Shown here in pieces: positions 11,600 to 23,395 of a stretch of 64,000 bases of DNA. This stretch comes from Amaranthus tricolor. Its lineage: Eukaryota; Streptophyta; Magnoliopsida; Caryophyllales; Amaranthaceae. Within the stretch, counting starts at the first letter, position 1; each line of letters opens with the position of its first letter. The stretch is from NCBI RefSeq assembly GCF_026212465.1, contig NC_080052.1, positions 31,792,326 to 31,856,325 of the forward strand, given 5' to 3'. The notes below the pieces were generated by a model. That model did no database searches and was not told the origin of the DNA. It was given only the letters and a program-made list of their open reading frames with translations. The translations under genes were made by a program, and so were the position numbers.

Positions 11600-12644
11600 T
11601 TACCTAACCCTACCCTAGGTGGGAGGGCAAATAATAACATTAACATTGATCATTGTAATGTATAATAGTAATTATTAATTGATGCCCATGCCTTACATAT
11701 AAATCATGATTATTGTCAAATTACTTGTTTCAATTAAGAATATTAGTATCATTTTATGACTTGTGAATAAAAAAACACATCCAAGCCTCATTAATGCGTG
11801 TTGTGCCGTAGGCTTGCTGTGTCAAAAGTTTCAATTTAAATTCGTTTATTTTGATTTTAAGTTTACATTGATTAGCAGATAGATCTAGTTTTTATCGGGG
11901 TTAATTTTGAGGAATTTACATTTGTTCTAACGTTCTTAGAAAATGATTTTGTAATTGATTGTCGTTAATTATGTTGATGAAATGAGACTTGGATAGATGG
12001 TTATAAAAAATTCATGCCAGTACTTGTCAAAAGCAATAACAAATTACAAATATCGCTATTTTTTTTATTAGTCTTCACCTAAACTTCTTTAGTCTAATGC
12101 ATTAGTTGAACGCTAAAAAATAAAAATAATTTATTTGTATCTCTGGATATGAAAATTGAAATGTAAACCAAACTAGTATTTATCCTTGTTGATTACCATT
12201 TAAAGATTAAACAAAGGTCAAACTCGCACCAATGTCGAGGGTGAGGGCTGAGGCCACCATAACTACTAACAACATATTGACACGACTTGAGGCGGCATGG
12301 GCATATGGGCATGTATGCTCATGCTTAGATTTTGATATAATGATAAAATTAATAAAATGAATAAAAGAAAATTGAAAATAATATAAAGATAGATTATGAC
12401 TTTATGTATGAAATTAAACAAAAGTTTTGACAAAAATCAAAGATACGGAATTTTTTTCCAAGGTTTAATGGAACTTTTTACGTTGGGGTTGAAGTGCAAA
12501 TATTACGCTTGCTTTCGATCCCATTATTATCAAATCAAAAACAATAATAGATATTTTACACAAACAAATTAACTTTTGGAATATAATATATAACATACAA
12601 ACTAATTAAGACAAGCTTAATTAGTTAGGTTTTTATATTCTTTG
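11600..12644. other. Intergenic AT-rich DNA between Copia element and DMP copy B
   Basis: No supported gene. Low-complexity AT-rich sequence that includes the 3' UTR of the minus-strand DMP gene at its right end. Confidence 0.4.
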
Positions 12645-13271
12645 TCAGTGGTGTCTTAAAGTGTGGCCAATTCCATGTCGTTGAGTAGGGAAAAACACAA
12701 ACAAGAAACTAGCAGTCATCCCAATCAACAGAGGAAGTACATTCAGAATCTGACGTAAATTTCTCGAAGGAGACGGGAAAAAGCATCGAACTGTATTATG
12801 TTCAGTGAGCGTAATCGATGTGAAAACAAGCAACGATGTAAGCCCATGAACAAAATCTCGACCCTTTATACGATACTCGAGAGCCACCCTCTGTGGTAAG
12901 TTTACCGTCCCATCAACGACCCATAAACCGGTCAATGTAGGGATCCCGTACAAAATGTTACCACGTCTGTCCCTATAACTATCTGTGAAATTCAGAACAA
13001 AAGATGATATTGCAAGGACTACAAGGAGGATAATTGTCATGACTTTGTTTATTTCTATGCAGTCTCCTTGGTTTGTTAATGCAGGTGATAGAAGTTGGAA
13101 GATTAGGAATGTTCCGGTTGGTAGTAAGTTGGCTAAGTTTGTGGTTCCTCGTAATGTTTGGCTTATAACTTTGTGGGTTGGGTTTCGGGTTATTACTGCT
13201 TCTTCTTCTTCTTCTTCTTGTCGTTGTTGTTGTTCTTCTTCTACGAGTAATGGATCATTGTTTGATGCCAT
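12645..13271 (-). CDS. DMP: DMP/DUF679 four-helix membrane protein (copy B)
   Basis: The intronless gene encodes 208 residues with four hydrophobic segments near residues 50-66, 76-94, 139-156 and 175-194. It shares the family marks LLPTGT, TNQGDC and FPTQRHGIG with copy A. About half of the aligned core residues are identical between the two copies. The N-terminus is unusual: a Gln/Glu-rich run at about residues 11-25, encoded by a CTT/GTT-type repeat on the plus strand (13198-13240) that could vary in length. The C-terminal tail is basic (His-rich). The frame is intact. Both copies lie in the same orientation, as expected for a tandem duplicate. Function (endomembrane remodelling, possibly reproduction or senescence) is inferred from the family only. 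Confidence 0.9.
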   Translation of the reverse strand: MASNNDPLLVEEEQQQRQEEEEEEAVITRNPTHKVISQTLRGTTNLANLLPTGTFLIFQLLSPALTNQGDCIEINKVMTIILLVVLAISSFVLNFTDSYRDRRGNILYGIPTLTGLWVVDGTVNLPQRVALEYRIKGRDFVHGLTSLLVFTSITLTEHNTVRCFFPSPSRNLRQILNVLPLLIGMTASFLFVFFPTQRHGIGHTLRHH

Positions 13272-14200
13272 GTTTTCTTTAGCTTTAGTCTTGATTATGT
13301 TCTTAATTGATTCATGGGTTATATATATGTGGGATGATAAAAGAATTAAGTTTAATTAGTGGTCATATTAATACTAATTCCTTGCAAATTATACGAAATT
13401 GAGCTGGTTTTTTAAAGATTTGATTGACTTGTTCGTTGAGTAGGTACTAATATTATGTCATGCCCTTAGGCCATAGCTTCCAGTTTTGAACATAAATCAT
13501 AAGTATATTTTACATCCTTAATGATTTATTTATTCTACATTTAAGGCGAAAAGATAATAAATCATTTGTATAGCTGTGATATGGATCGAACTCCTATCAG
13601 AAATTATTATAAGGGTGGAAAGAAAAATCATCAACTGTTAGGCTGTTGCAAGAGACTTAAATTTTTGCAATTCATATGTTCATTATTTATTTATGATTAC
13701 ATGATAGGCTGAGAAAAAAGTTAAAAATTAAACTCATGTCTACCCATTATTAAAAATAGTTCTTACGTTAAAATAAATCCAAATCTTCATGTAATCATTA
13801 TTAGAAGAGTTTTAAGTTTGAACGACAAACTAGGAATATAGTTAAAGGATCAAGTTGCTATATGATGCATGTATGTGATGGTGAATTTCTAGCTAGTTGA
13901 TGCTTTTTTAATTTTTGAATCATAATTTGGAAAACGTGTATGAGTTCATCTATGAATATCAAAATGGAATTGTTACATATTTTACTTTTTTAAAATTCGT
14001 CAATCCTGATCAATTATCCAATATATTTGATGATCATAATAAAAAGTAAAAATCACAATTATTACTAATACAACATTCAAAAATGGATGATACGAGTAAA
14101 TAAGAGACAAGAAGGCAGCTTTCTTGTCCCTTTCTCTTATGTTAAACAAACAAGCCCAAATAGCCAAAAACAATTACTTTATCACAAAATTGAAATTATT
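13272..14200. other. Upstream region of DMP copy B, no other gene seen
   Basis: AT-rich DNA. A TATATATATG stretch at about 13320-13330 lies at a plausible distance upstream of the minus-strand DMP start and could serve as its TATA region. Nothing else is supported. Confidence 0.35.
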
Positions 14201-14349
14201 GTTATGAGATGATCTCACAATTAGACACGTCTTATATGGAATTACACAAGTAATGCAAATTATGATACTTTTGTGTTATCAAAATCTCAAAATAAGGAGT
14301 TGAACTATTTACTTTATATTTCACTCACACTTAGATCGCCTCATATAAC
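14201..14349. mobile_element. Small MITE with GAGAYGRTCTC-type ends
   Basis: The left end reads TTATGAGATGATCTCACAAT and the right end is its approximate inverse (GATCGCCTCATATAAC). It belongs to the loosely related terminal-repeat group (consensus GAGACGGTCTC) seen at several other places in the window. No clear target duplication was found. Confidence 0.45.
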
Positions 14350-14898
14350 AATATATGTACAAATTATGAGAATGAAAACCTTTTATTTTAAGGTTGAAAT
14401 ACATTCTCTCACACGAGTAGTTTTTACTCTATAGGATACCCTAAGTCCAAATAGGTTTGAAAATGACAAACGATGAAATATTCTTTCTCATTGTCCCATT
14501 TTGGATATCTATCAAGTTTTGTATGGGATTATTTCATCACGAGAAGACCCATATTATAAACTCATTTCTCTAATTGTTCACTTTAATATTGTAAGTTACT
14601 AATCACTTTAAAGCTATATAATTTTAGACTACAAAAGTAATCGCTATAAAATCATATGTGATCACTTTAAAGTCATAATTAATCATTTTAAGATTAAAGT
14701 ACTGATTACTTTTAAAATAGGAGTATAAGTTTACATTGAATCAGCTACGTGAATTGTCATATTTGAAAATTTACGATCGGGTTCATGAATTTCATTATTG
14801 GGTTTAAATGGCCCAAGATGTTTTTTGGTCCATGAATTTCCATCATGGGCCGCCTTAATATGTGGTCAAGAAGATATATGGGATTAGTATATCAAAAA

Positions 14899-15166
14899 AC
14901 TTGGACGTGATGGTCTTATTATGAGACCGTCAATTTGGACTGGCCTAATTAGCGTGTGTAACAATATGTGAATTTTCTGGGCATTTATCAATTTTAACCT
15001 TAAAAGTATCCTTTTTAATAATTGATACTTTTAAGGTCAAAATTGATACCTTTAAAAATAAAATTAAAAAATGCCCAAAAAATGAATAAAATGCCAAGGT
15101 TGTTATACGCGTGAATTGGACCGGCCCAAATTGACGATCTCATTATGAGGTCTTCTCATCCAAGAC
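14899..15166. mobile_element. Hairpin MITE of about 268 bp
   Basis: The two halves are long inverted copies. The left arm has GAGACCGTCAATTTGGACTG at about 14922; the right arm carries its inverse with a few changes (GGACCGGCCCAAATTGACG at about 15118). Pairing extends through the ACACGC/GCGTG segment into the GGGCATTT/AAATGCCC segment, leaving only a short loop region. That loop region is itself foldable (AAAAGTATC...GATACTTTT at about 15003-15033). A transcript would form a long dsRNA stem. Confidence 0.75.
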
Positions 15167-15238
15167 CAGTTGTTAGTATTTTCTTGGCTTTGCACAAGTT
15201 TAGCGTGAACTCTAATCCACCCAAATTTATTACACAAA

Positions 15239-15453
15239 TTCTTGTGAGAGACCATCTCTAATTGGGTTGCTCATTATATATTTTTTAAAATATTGTAAGT
15301 AAGCATTAAGAATAATATAAGTAGATATTTAAGATATTGAAAGTAGGCATTAAGGATACGATAAATAAGCATTAAGAATACGGTAAGTAGACATTAATTT
15401 TTAATAGATTGAGCTTGAATATGTCTCTCAAAGAGACGATCTCTCAAGAGATT
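15239..15453 (+). mobile_element. MITE with internal 22-bp tandem units (copy 1)
   Basis: The ends are TTCTTGTGAGAGACCATCTC and the inverse-like GAGACGATCTCTCAAGAG. The interior has about five diverged units of roughly 22 bp built on AAGTAGGCATTAAGAATACG. A second copy of the whole element lies inverted at 15981-16223. Confidence 0.75.
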
Positions 15454-15980
15454 AGCAAAATTTATTATAGCCTTTCACAATGAATTTTGAAAGGATATAA
15501 TGTCTCATTTTCCACTCAAATTGTGAAAGGCGATTATAAAAAACTAAATTTCATGTTTTTAAATAATGATCCAAGAGTTGGCATCAAATGATGATAATAG
15601 TAATGAAAGTTTAACATAATTTTGGTAGAAATATCTCTTGACAAATTTTATGGTCATGTTGTTTTCCTTCAACAATCTTATTTTCTTCACAAACTTCACT
15701 CCAATGCAGTGGTATTAGGTAGTGATGGAAACTGTAAATAAAAAATTTTATGATCAAAGTTTTGTTACTATGAAAATGACATAGTATATATTATGTCAAT
15801 TTACACTAAAAATCATTATAATTACCACCATTTAATACCAATAAGCAAACAGATCGTAAGAGCGTGTGATCCAACTCATTTTAAAGGATGAAACCCATCA
15901 ATTTGTAAAAGATTCAAACTAAATTTATATCAACAGTTTGAGTTATAATTTTTAACCTTTGTAGTTGTATTGGAAATTGC

Positions 15981-16223
15981 TAGTCTGTTGAGAGATGTTT
16001 CTTTGAGAGACGTATTTCAAGTTCAACTCATTAAAGAATAATGTCTACTTATCGTATTCTTAATGCCTACTTAAATTATCGTTAATGCTTACTTACCGTA
16101 TTCTTAATGTCCATTTTTAATATCTTAAATGCCTACTTACATCATTCTAATGTCTATTTACAATATTTTAAAAAATATATAATAGGCCGGTCCAATTAGA
16201 AACGTTCTATCAAGTATTTGTGA
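15981..16223 (-). mobile_element. MITE with internal 22-bp tandem units (copy 2, inverted)
   Basis: Read on the minus strand this matches copy 1 over nearly its full length, including the TATTATATATTTTTTAAAAT segment, the 22-bp units and the CTCTCAA...GACTAGCAA end. The two copies therefore form a large inverted repeat with about 530 bp between them. Confidence 0.75.
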
Positions 16224-17344
16224 ATAATGAAATAACTGAGTCGGTGACTTCATTGAGTCCATCTTCAGGCAAAATCGAAATTGAAGAGGCAGTAAACCAG
16301 CAAGAAGTTAGGTGTCATTTATTACAGCCTGTAAGGACAATGGCCCAATACTTACTCTTAACTGGGCTGGGTGGTAATACTGTTGCACTACATCTTGTCT
16401 TCTGCCAGCTAATGTGGGCTTCTTTGTGTTTTTGTCTCATTTTCTCTTCATATTCATCTACCATTTTATCCATAATTATTCAAACTCTCTTATATAATAA
16501 TTTATTTACGATACGTAATTTAAAATAAATTTATGTGAAGCATCGCAATTCTTTAAAAGACTGACATCATAAACGAATATGCGACATAGAACGACAAATA
16601 TACAAACATAGATTGTATATTTAAATTTTGCTTTTAAAAGGTATTTTTTTACCCAATAAAGAGTTTGAGAGGAGTTTAGAATCGTTTCGACCTATGTCTT
16701 GGAATAGGCCATGAGGACCTCTATTTCAAAATGTATCGTGGCTTTTCCATATTTTTGGGACGTTTGAAAAGTTTATTTGAAAAAATAAATAGCCAAATAG
16801 GCAACATGAAAAGTATTATTAGTCTACTACAATATTTATTTAACAATAAATGACCATAACATGACGACAATATCGGCTTAAAACTCCTAAATAAAATTGT
16901 TATTGTTTGAAAAACTCGGCTCACTTAATTTAACCCAACAATTTAATAATTTGAGTTTTATTTGATAGCTTAGAAAAAAACAAAAATGAAAATAAATTAA
17001 TATTACTCTTAACTTAAATGTCCAAGATATTTGATAGTCAATCTGTGACTAAATGTTACGAATAATTGATCACCTACTTAGTAATTAGTTCAGTTATTTA
17101 TATTCTACTAATTTTTCTAATTATCAATTACAACTTTAACCTTATACTTAAGCAAAAAAGATTAATGTGATTGCATGTGCCGCTTATTTTACTCAATTAT
17201 AATTCTTATTTCTTATGAATCCTTAGGAAAGACAAAGTATCGACTTTTACTGCCATTAGGAGAAACATTGGATGATGTAAATTAGAAATTCTTTGAATGA
17301 AGACTTTATTATTAAGTAACATTATTTTCTCAAACCTTAATTAT
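16224..17344. other. Intergenic, no gene supported
   Basis: A 102-codon open frame at 16220-16528 shows no family resemblance and starts in the MITE end. The remainder is AT-rich without recognisable features. Confidence 0.35.
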
Positions 17345-17890
17345 TATTGCCTCCATTTTCTAATTTTTTCGGTTTAAAATATTTTATTTTGGAGAGGAAA
17401 ATTTGATTAAGATTTTTAAGATATATATAAATGATAAAATATATCAATGTGACATCTCATTAGATTCGTCTTAATGTATACTTTTTATCATATATTTTTT
17501 GTAATTTTTTATAATGCGTATTAGCATTACCTCTTTGTGTTTTTACCATCATGCTCCTCTCATTTCTTTTATTAATTTGTTTGTCCCCTAGTATTTTATT
17601 TTGTAGGTAAGTCTACTTTTTATTTACAAGCCGTTTTATCTTTCACGTGTAGCTACATCTCCATATCTTTCTCGAGCCGGAGGTCTCCTTTGGCCACGTT
17701 CTTCTCTATGGGTATGAGTTGCCGTCGTCCTTCCTTCCCCAGACCCTGTCCATAGTTTTTTCTATAAGCGGGATATACTGAGTTAGATTATGATTATGAT
17801 GATGATTTAGAGAAATTATGGCTCAAAAGTTACTTTAAAAACTGTGTAAAAAGTAAATGAGTAGGAAAAAAAAAACGAAGGGAGTATTAT
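17345..17890. mobile_element. Stowaway-like MITE interrupted by a SINE-like insertion
   Basis: The outer parts (17345-17526 and 17808-17890) closely match an uninterrupted copy at about 34096-34356: both have TATTTTGGAGRG, TTAAGATTTTTAAGAYATA, TCTTAATGTATACTTTTT and AAAAAGTAAATGAGTA in the same order, and the right end is GGGAGTA. In this copy roughly 280 bp of unrelated sequence sits between GCGTATTAG and TTTAGAGAAATTATG. Confidence 0.7.
17640..17807 (+). mobile_element. SINE-like retroposon (3' part)
   Basis: The insert contains GAGCCGGAGGTCTCCTTTGG, then TTCCCCAGACCCTG and GCGGGATATACTGAG, and ends in an ATGATGATG-type tail. This order (GAGCCG-GGTCT ... CCCCAGACCC ... GCGGGAT-CACTGGGT, short simple-repeat tail) is typical of plant tRNA-derived SINEs such as the Au/SolS/AmaS groups. 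The 5' tRNA-related head with boxes A and B is not recognisable, so the copy may be truncated. Confidence 0.6.
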
Positions 17891-20800
17891 TATAGTTTAA
17901 TACTCATTAAGATTTTGAAAACATTCTCTAATGCTGAATGCTGACCTTAATTATGTTTAAGGGAGTACTTGATTACGAACTTAATTTGCCTAACAACTCC
18001 CAACGTACATTTAATCGTAATCTCACGTGTTAGGTGTTTTTTGGTGCCTAACATTCTCTACTACGTACTGGTACAACTCCTACTTCCTATTATCTTTTGT
18101 AGCTTACTAATACTATTGTTACACGCATACATTATTATATGCTCTTAAATTCAATTTGTACACAAAACATTTAAATTATACTTCATTAGCTCAATATTAC
18201 CCAAATTGTCAAAACAAATGTTGAATTTCTTTCAAATTAATTGCAGATATTGTTAGAATTTCTTTTAAACTAAATCTAAAAAAAGACTTATAAAAAGAGT
18301 AATTAGATCAATAACTTTTGTCTAATTATATATACCTTTATAGACATACATTCAATATTGCACATGAGTCTACTATTTTAGATGGTCCCCTTATTTTTCT
18401 AATCTTTGTATCCAAACCAAATAAGATAACTAAATTGAATTGAAGGAAGTACTAGACATTAGACTATGTTCTTTGTCTCGATAAAATTCAAAAATATTAT
18501 CGATCTCTTTTAACACGTAAATAAATTCCCCATATTTAAACAATATTTTACCCCATTGGTTACTTAGATAAGTAGTAATTACCTTGCTCTTCTAGCATTA
18601 GGTGGCCTAATTAAACATAATGCTTAAAAGAAAGAGGGATATGTTTATTCCATTTAGCCATGATTAAACTTCAACTCATGTTTGAAGATATTACATTTAA
18701 CCATGATTTAACTTCAACCCAATGGATGTGTCTGTTAGCGAGTAAGAAATGAGAGTGCTTGCTTGTTCATGAAGCAAAAATCCGAGTTTCACCTCACCGA
18801 AAGTGAAAAATGACAACAGTTTTTTTTTTTACCATTGTTGGGATAAATTACAACCATGTCTGTTGTAAGTAGATTTTATCAATTTTGGAATTCATGGCAA
18901 TCAAATGTTTGTTGTAATTTGTTAGCTTCTTCATTCTTTCTTTGTTAATTGTGGAAGTTAATGAATTTTATGCCACATTCCACAGTTTGATTCCTTTTAT
19001 TTTTCTAGAATTGAACCTGAATCAGTCTATCACAAAGATCAAAACCTTCAGATAAACCCATGATTAATAATTTATCCAAGGGAATTGACTTCAGCTTATA
19101 ATTTAGGACATGTGATAATAAGATGATATTCACATTATTTTAATTATTTTCAGTAAAATTGAACTTATTTTGTTAGATTAAACATCTTTTCTTAGTGCGT
19201 AATTATTCTTTTACTTTGCAGTATAATTATAGTTGTCTAAAATTAATTTTTTTTGTAAAGTTAATGTTACTAATTAAACCATGTGGCTCTTCCTATGTAT
19301 TATTCACATTATCTTAAGACAATATTAGTTTGGATTCAAATACGTGTATTTTAAGAGAAAAATTTCATAGTAGTTCAAATAGAATTTTTTTTCTTAAGTT
19401 GTAGAAGTTTAAATAGTACAGTTCATTTCAATAGAAATGTAAAATTAGTAACAAAAAAAATAAAAGGAGCTAGCTAGTGAATATAATGTTAGTTCAACAT
19501 AATAAGGTGAAAAATATATATAGCATTGATTTATTATAATTATTTATAAATTTTGCAAGGAAGGCCTTAATTTGTGATATTGATGTCAACATAGTTGTTT
19601 TTTTACTAAAGTTTTTTTTGTTATCAAAACTAGACATGCCTATAATAAAAAAAACAAAAAGAAATTGGTGGGCTTAATTCTATTTTTTCTATTAATATTT
19701 TCTAATTTCATGCTACCCAATATGAGAAATACAAAATCATTTTGTCTTGGACATATTTCTATCATCAATAATTTGAGCTTAAAAAGAAAAAATAGAACCA
19801 TAATAATGTAGGTCCTAACTTCTAAAGAGTAGTGATTATCACAAAAATAAAATCATTTAATTTTCATCATTTCATGATCCCACAAAAAAATAGTACACTA
19901 TGTACCTAAAATTTTTCTAGAGTTGATACTGTCCGTCTACTAGTTTTAATTGATATTTTATTTTTAATTTATAAGTTGAAATATAGTCAAATAAAATCTT
20001 ATTTGATTCATTTTAATACAAAAATAATTTATATAACTTTTTATAAATTTTAATTATATATAATTATAAAATATTAATCTGAGTATATTAATTTGGGTGA
20101 AAAAGTAAATGTACCAAAATTATAACGGACATATTGAGTATGATAAATAAATAGACCAATCTCTATTCATCTTTAGTAGTCCTCCTAAAAGTGAGTGGAT
20201 AGGAAGGACATTTTTTGCACAAAATTGTATGTTTATAGGTTTTATTCTTTTTCCAAGCTTAGAGTTGAATTTATATGCTATTCTTTTTCTTTTTCCTAGT
20301 CATCATAATAACTTTATATTCCAAACAAGTAAATGGGTTGGTTTCTTTCATTTCCAATATTCTTGCTTTTTACCAAAATCTACAATACTCTATGATTGTT
20401 TTTGCCTACCTTTCCTGCTAATTAGGACTGATTGCCGTTTAGAGATGATCATGGAAATCGGAAACCATATGATCATGAATCATGATAATTTTTAGTAGTA
20501 ATACTATTTATTACCTAATCAAATTTTATTCTAATTAAGCTAAGCTTGCATTATTAAGAATTCCAGATGAAGTTAATTTGCTGTTAAGCAATTCATACTA
20601 TTTCATAATTATTTGTGTTTTTATATATTTTCACAAAACAAAATGATGGTAGTGTTTAACAACTCTTCAATAAATTTTGGCTTAGTTGTTATTGTGTTAT
20701 TGGTCAGTTTAGTGTTAGTTGTAATTGTTAAAAACTTCTCATATTAAATATAAAATTTATATAGAAATTTCATAAGTAACATTAAGTTTTTGGCTTTTTC

Positions 20801-22286
20801 ATTTGATAGTCAAATGATTTTTAAATTCACATGGTGAACCTAAACTTTTAACTTTTCCAGTATATGATAGTGCAAAGGGTTAAAGATTTTTTCAAATTTA
20901 TGTTTTTATTAATCATTATGATCTTTTTTCATTAATATAGACGTCACGATCAATCTTCTTGACACATTTTATAAAACTTTGCTCGAATTAAGTAATTAAT
21001 TTATCAAAGAACTTAATCTTTTGTCTAGTACATTGAAAAGTTGAAAACTCAGAGTCACTATGCAGATTAAAAAAAAGTTTGTCTACAACGTGAAAAAGTC
21101 GAATACTTAAGATTATCACGTTAAATTTTTCAAATTTATACAAATATGTGACAAAATAATAATATCGAGAAAAATTATAAGATTTTATGTCGATCGATTT
21201 TATATTAAATGCTATTTAAAAATATTTTAAAATACGAAACTTATAAAGATAATAATAAAATATTAGATTATGGTTTACATGAAGGCCGATCGAATAAGTA
21301 ATTTAAAAATTCACTTTATCTTATGGGCTAGAAAATGAAAATGATTTTTTTTTTTTTGATGATATTTATCATAGCCGATAGGATAAGTTAGTATTAAAGT
21401 CTGCCTCACAGTACTGATCAAAAATCAAAAAGAATTTAAATCGTATCGTATACTAAGGTCTCGACACTTAAACGTGCCCTATGGAAAGTGAAGATATAAG
21501 GCAGCAACAACTGATAATGAAAAGCCAAATAAATTTCTAATTTCTAAGTCCTATGGCCTAAATACATCACTTCCTTAGCTTTTAGACATTTATAGTCACT
21601 CTCTTTCAATCCCAAGCACATCAAACACTAATCTTTTTATTCAATACATGCCAAAACCTAATAGGATGGATCTAGAGTCCCTACTTCTAGAACACTATAA
21701 CATGCTACAATCTTTTTGTTTTTTATTATATTTTTCTTATTATTTACGAGTAGTCTGACTTCACTTGTTTGTATGAGAATCTTTGTTTTATATCAGATCA
21801 ACTATATCTCAGATGAATAAGGAGTCAATGTTAGTATGCAGGAACAAGTAACAATTTTTTGTAATTAAGATAGAAAAAATTATGTTAGAGTTCAGACCAG
21901 ATTGAAATCGTAGTTATGTATATTTTTGAATTTATTCCAAAATTAAAATTTATAGAAAATATATTTGAATTATTTTCCTTCACTTTTTCATCTTTCTACC
22001 AAAGATTCTTAGTTTTGGCCAACAAAATAGCAACACGCACATATTGGCGCATATGCAAGAAAGCAACATGTAATTTGGCTAATTTAACACCTAAATTCAA
22101 CATCCCATTTTTGACATCAAACTTGTCTCTTTATAGCTGTAGCCTGTATGACAAGGGGTTCAGGAATGAGGACGCCGGACGGTGCTTGTTTAATTAACTA
22201 ACATTTTGTTTTACTCTAATATTTTACTCATCTCTTTTGTCTATGGTAGATAAACTTCAGCATTGTGCTTTGATACCCTCGTACTA
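17891..22286. other. Gene-poor AT-rich DNA
   Basis: More than 4 kb without a credible coding frame. Segments at about 19900-20170 (starting near GATACTGTCCGTCTAC) have the composition and partial end sequences of decayed Stowaway MITEs. No RNA gene was recognised. Confidence 0.4.
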
Positions 22287-22361
22287 TGAATATTTAACAC
22301 TTCTATGAGATATCAGCTAGCTAAATATTTAACACTTTTATGTCATATTTGCTAGTTAGCT
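22287..22361 (+). repeat. Two-copy tandem repeat, about 37 bp
   Basis: AATATTTAACACTTCTATG...CAGCTAGCT is followed directly by AAATATTTAACACTTTTATG...GCTAGTTAGCT. It abuts a second, longer tandem duplication. Confidence 0.6.
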
Positions 22362-22370
22362 ACCTACTTA

Positions 22371-22538
22371 GTTTCTTTTCGCGTACGCATTATATTCACT
22401 CTTTACTTTTCAATTTGCTATGACTTTTTATTTTAATTTGTCTCAATGAATTTGGTTTCTTCTCGCATACGTGTCATATTTACTACTTACTCTTCAATTT
22501 TGCCATGACTTTTTATTTTAGTTTGTCTTAATAAATTT
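22371..22538 (+). repeat. Two-copy tandem repeat, about 84 bp
   Basis: GTTTCTTTTCGCGTACGCAT... at 22371 and GTTTCTTCTCGCATACGTGT... at 22455 start two copies that both run through CATGACTTTTTATTTTA/CTATGACTTTTTATTTTA and TTTGTCTYAATRAATTT. Confidence 0.75.
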
Positions 22539-23156
22539 ACCTCATTACTATTTTTTTTTAAATATGACGCAGCAAATATATAACAACATATCTTTACTCA
22601 CTATTTCTCTTATTTATTTCTTCTGATCCATAATTACTTGCTGGTCTTGTCATAGTAATATAGAATATGATATTTTAATGGAAGATGCTTCAATTGATAT
22701 TATCAACTGGTTATTACTTGTTAAGTTACTGTATTATAAGTTGGCCTTATTAAAAATCATTTGGTAAAATTAATTTTTGACTGAATATTAGTAGAAATTT
22801 AACTTAAGTTGGAGAATAAACAAAAACAAGTGAATGACATAATTTAATGATTAACTAAATTAATAAAAATGTATATTGTGAATGAAATTTTTTAAAAAAA
22901 ATTGAAAATAAATAAGATATACTAAAATAAAAAAATCATGCACATAAAAAAATCGAGAGGTCGGGGCTTCTAGAACATTGATTAGTAAAACATGTTTGAC
23001 TGCGAGAGAGTGACTAAAAAAATAGTAGAGTGGAAAATTATATTAGTACGTACACCACTTATTTTTTTAGTGTTATCCATTAATTACCCAAAATGAAAAC
23101 CTAATCGTGAAGGTAAAAATTTTTTCAATATTAAATTAGTTTAATTTCATTTATTG
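22539..23156. other. Gene-poor AT-rich DNA
   Basis: No gene or clear repeat seen. Confidence 0.4.
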
Positions 23157-23395
23157 AAAAAAACTTAACATATATGAACTTAATATTTTCAAGAAATAGT
23201 GGAAAACTTAAATATTAGAGATCGGTGTTTATTGTTAATAAAAATACTTAGTATCTATGATGTTAATAATTTCCAAGATAATCTAGAAACCTTAGAGATG
23301 GACGTTTATTGTTAACAAAAATTCTCTATATATATGAAGTTGATATTTTTCAAAAAATACTAGAAAACTTAGAGATTCGTTATTTTTCGCTTAAA
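23157..23395 (+). repeat. Three-copy tandem repeat, about 80 bp, diverged
   Basis: Three successive units begin near 23157, 23240 and 23317. Each runs AAAAA...TATATGAAGTTRATATTTT...CTAGAAAACTTAGAGAT...TTTATTGTTAA with many substitutions and small gaps. Non-coding. Confidence 0.65.

Noticed and set aside
13198..13240. CTT/GTT simple repeat as a regulatory microsatellite
   Set aside because: It encodes the Gln/Glu-rich N-terminus of DMP copy B on the minus strand and is therefore coding.
16220..16528. 102-codon open frame on the plus strand
   Set aside because: It starts in the end of a MITE, shows no recognisable domain and has no supporting promoter or splice context.
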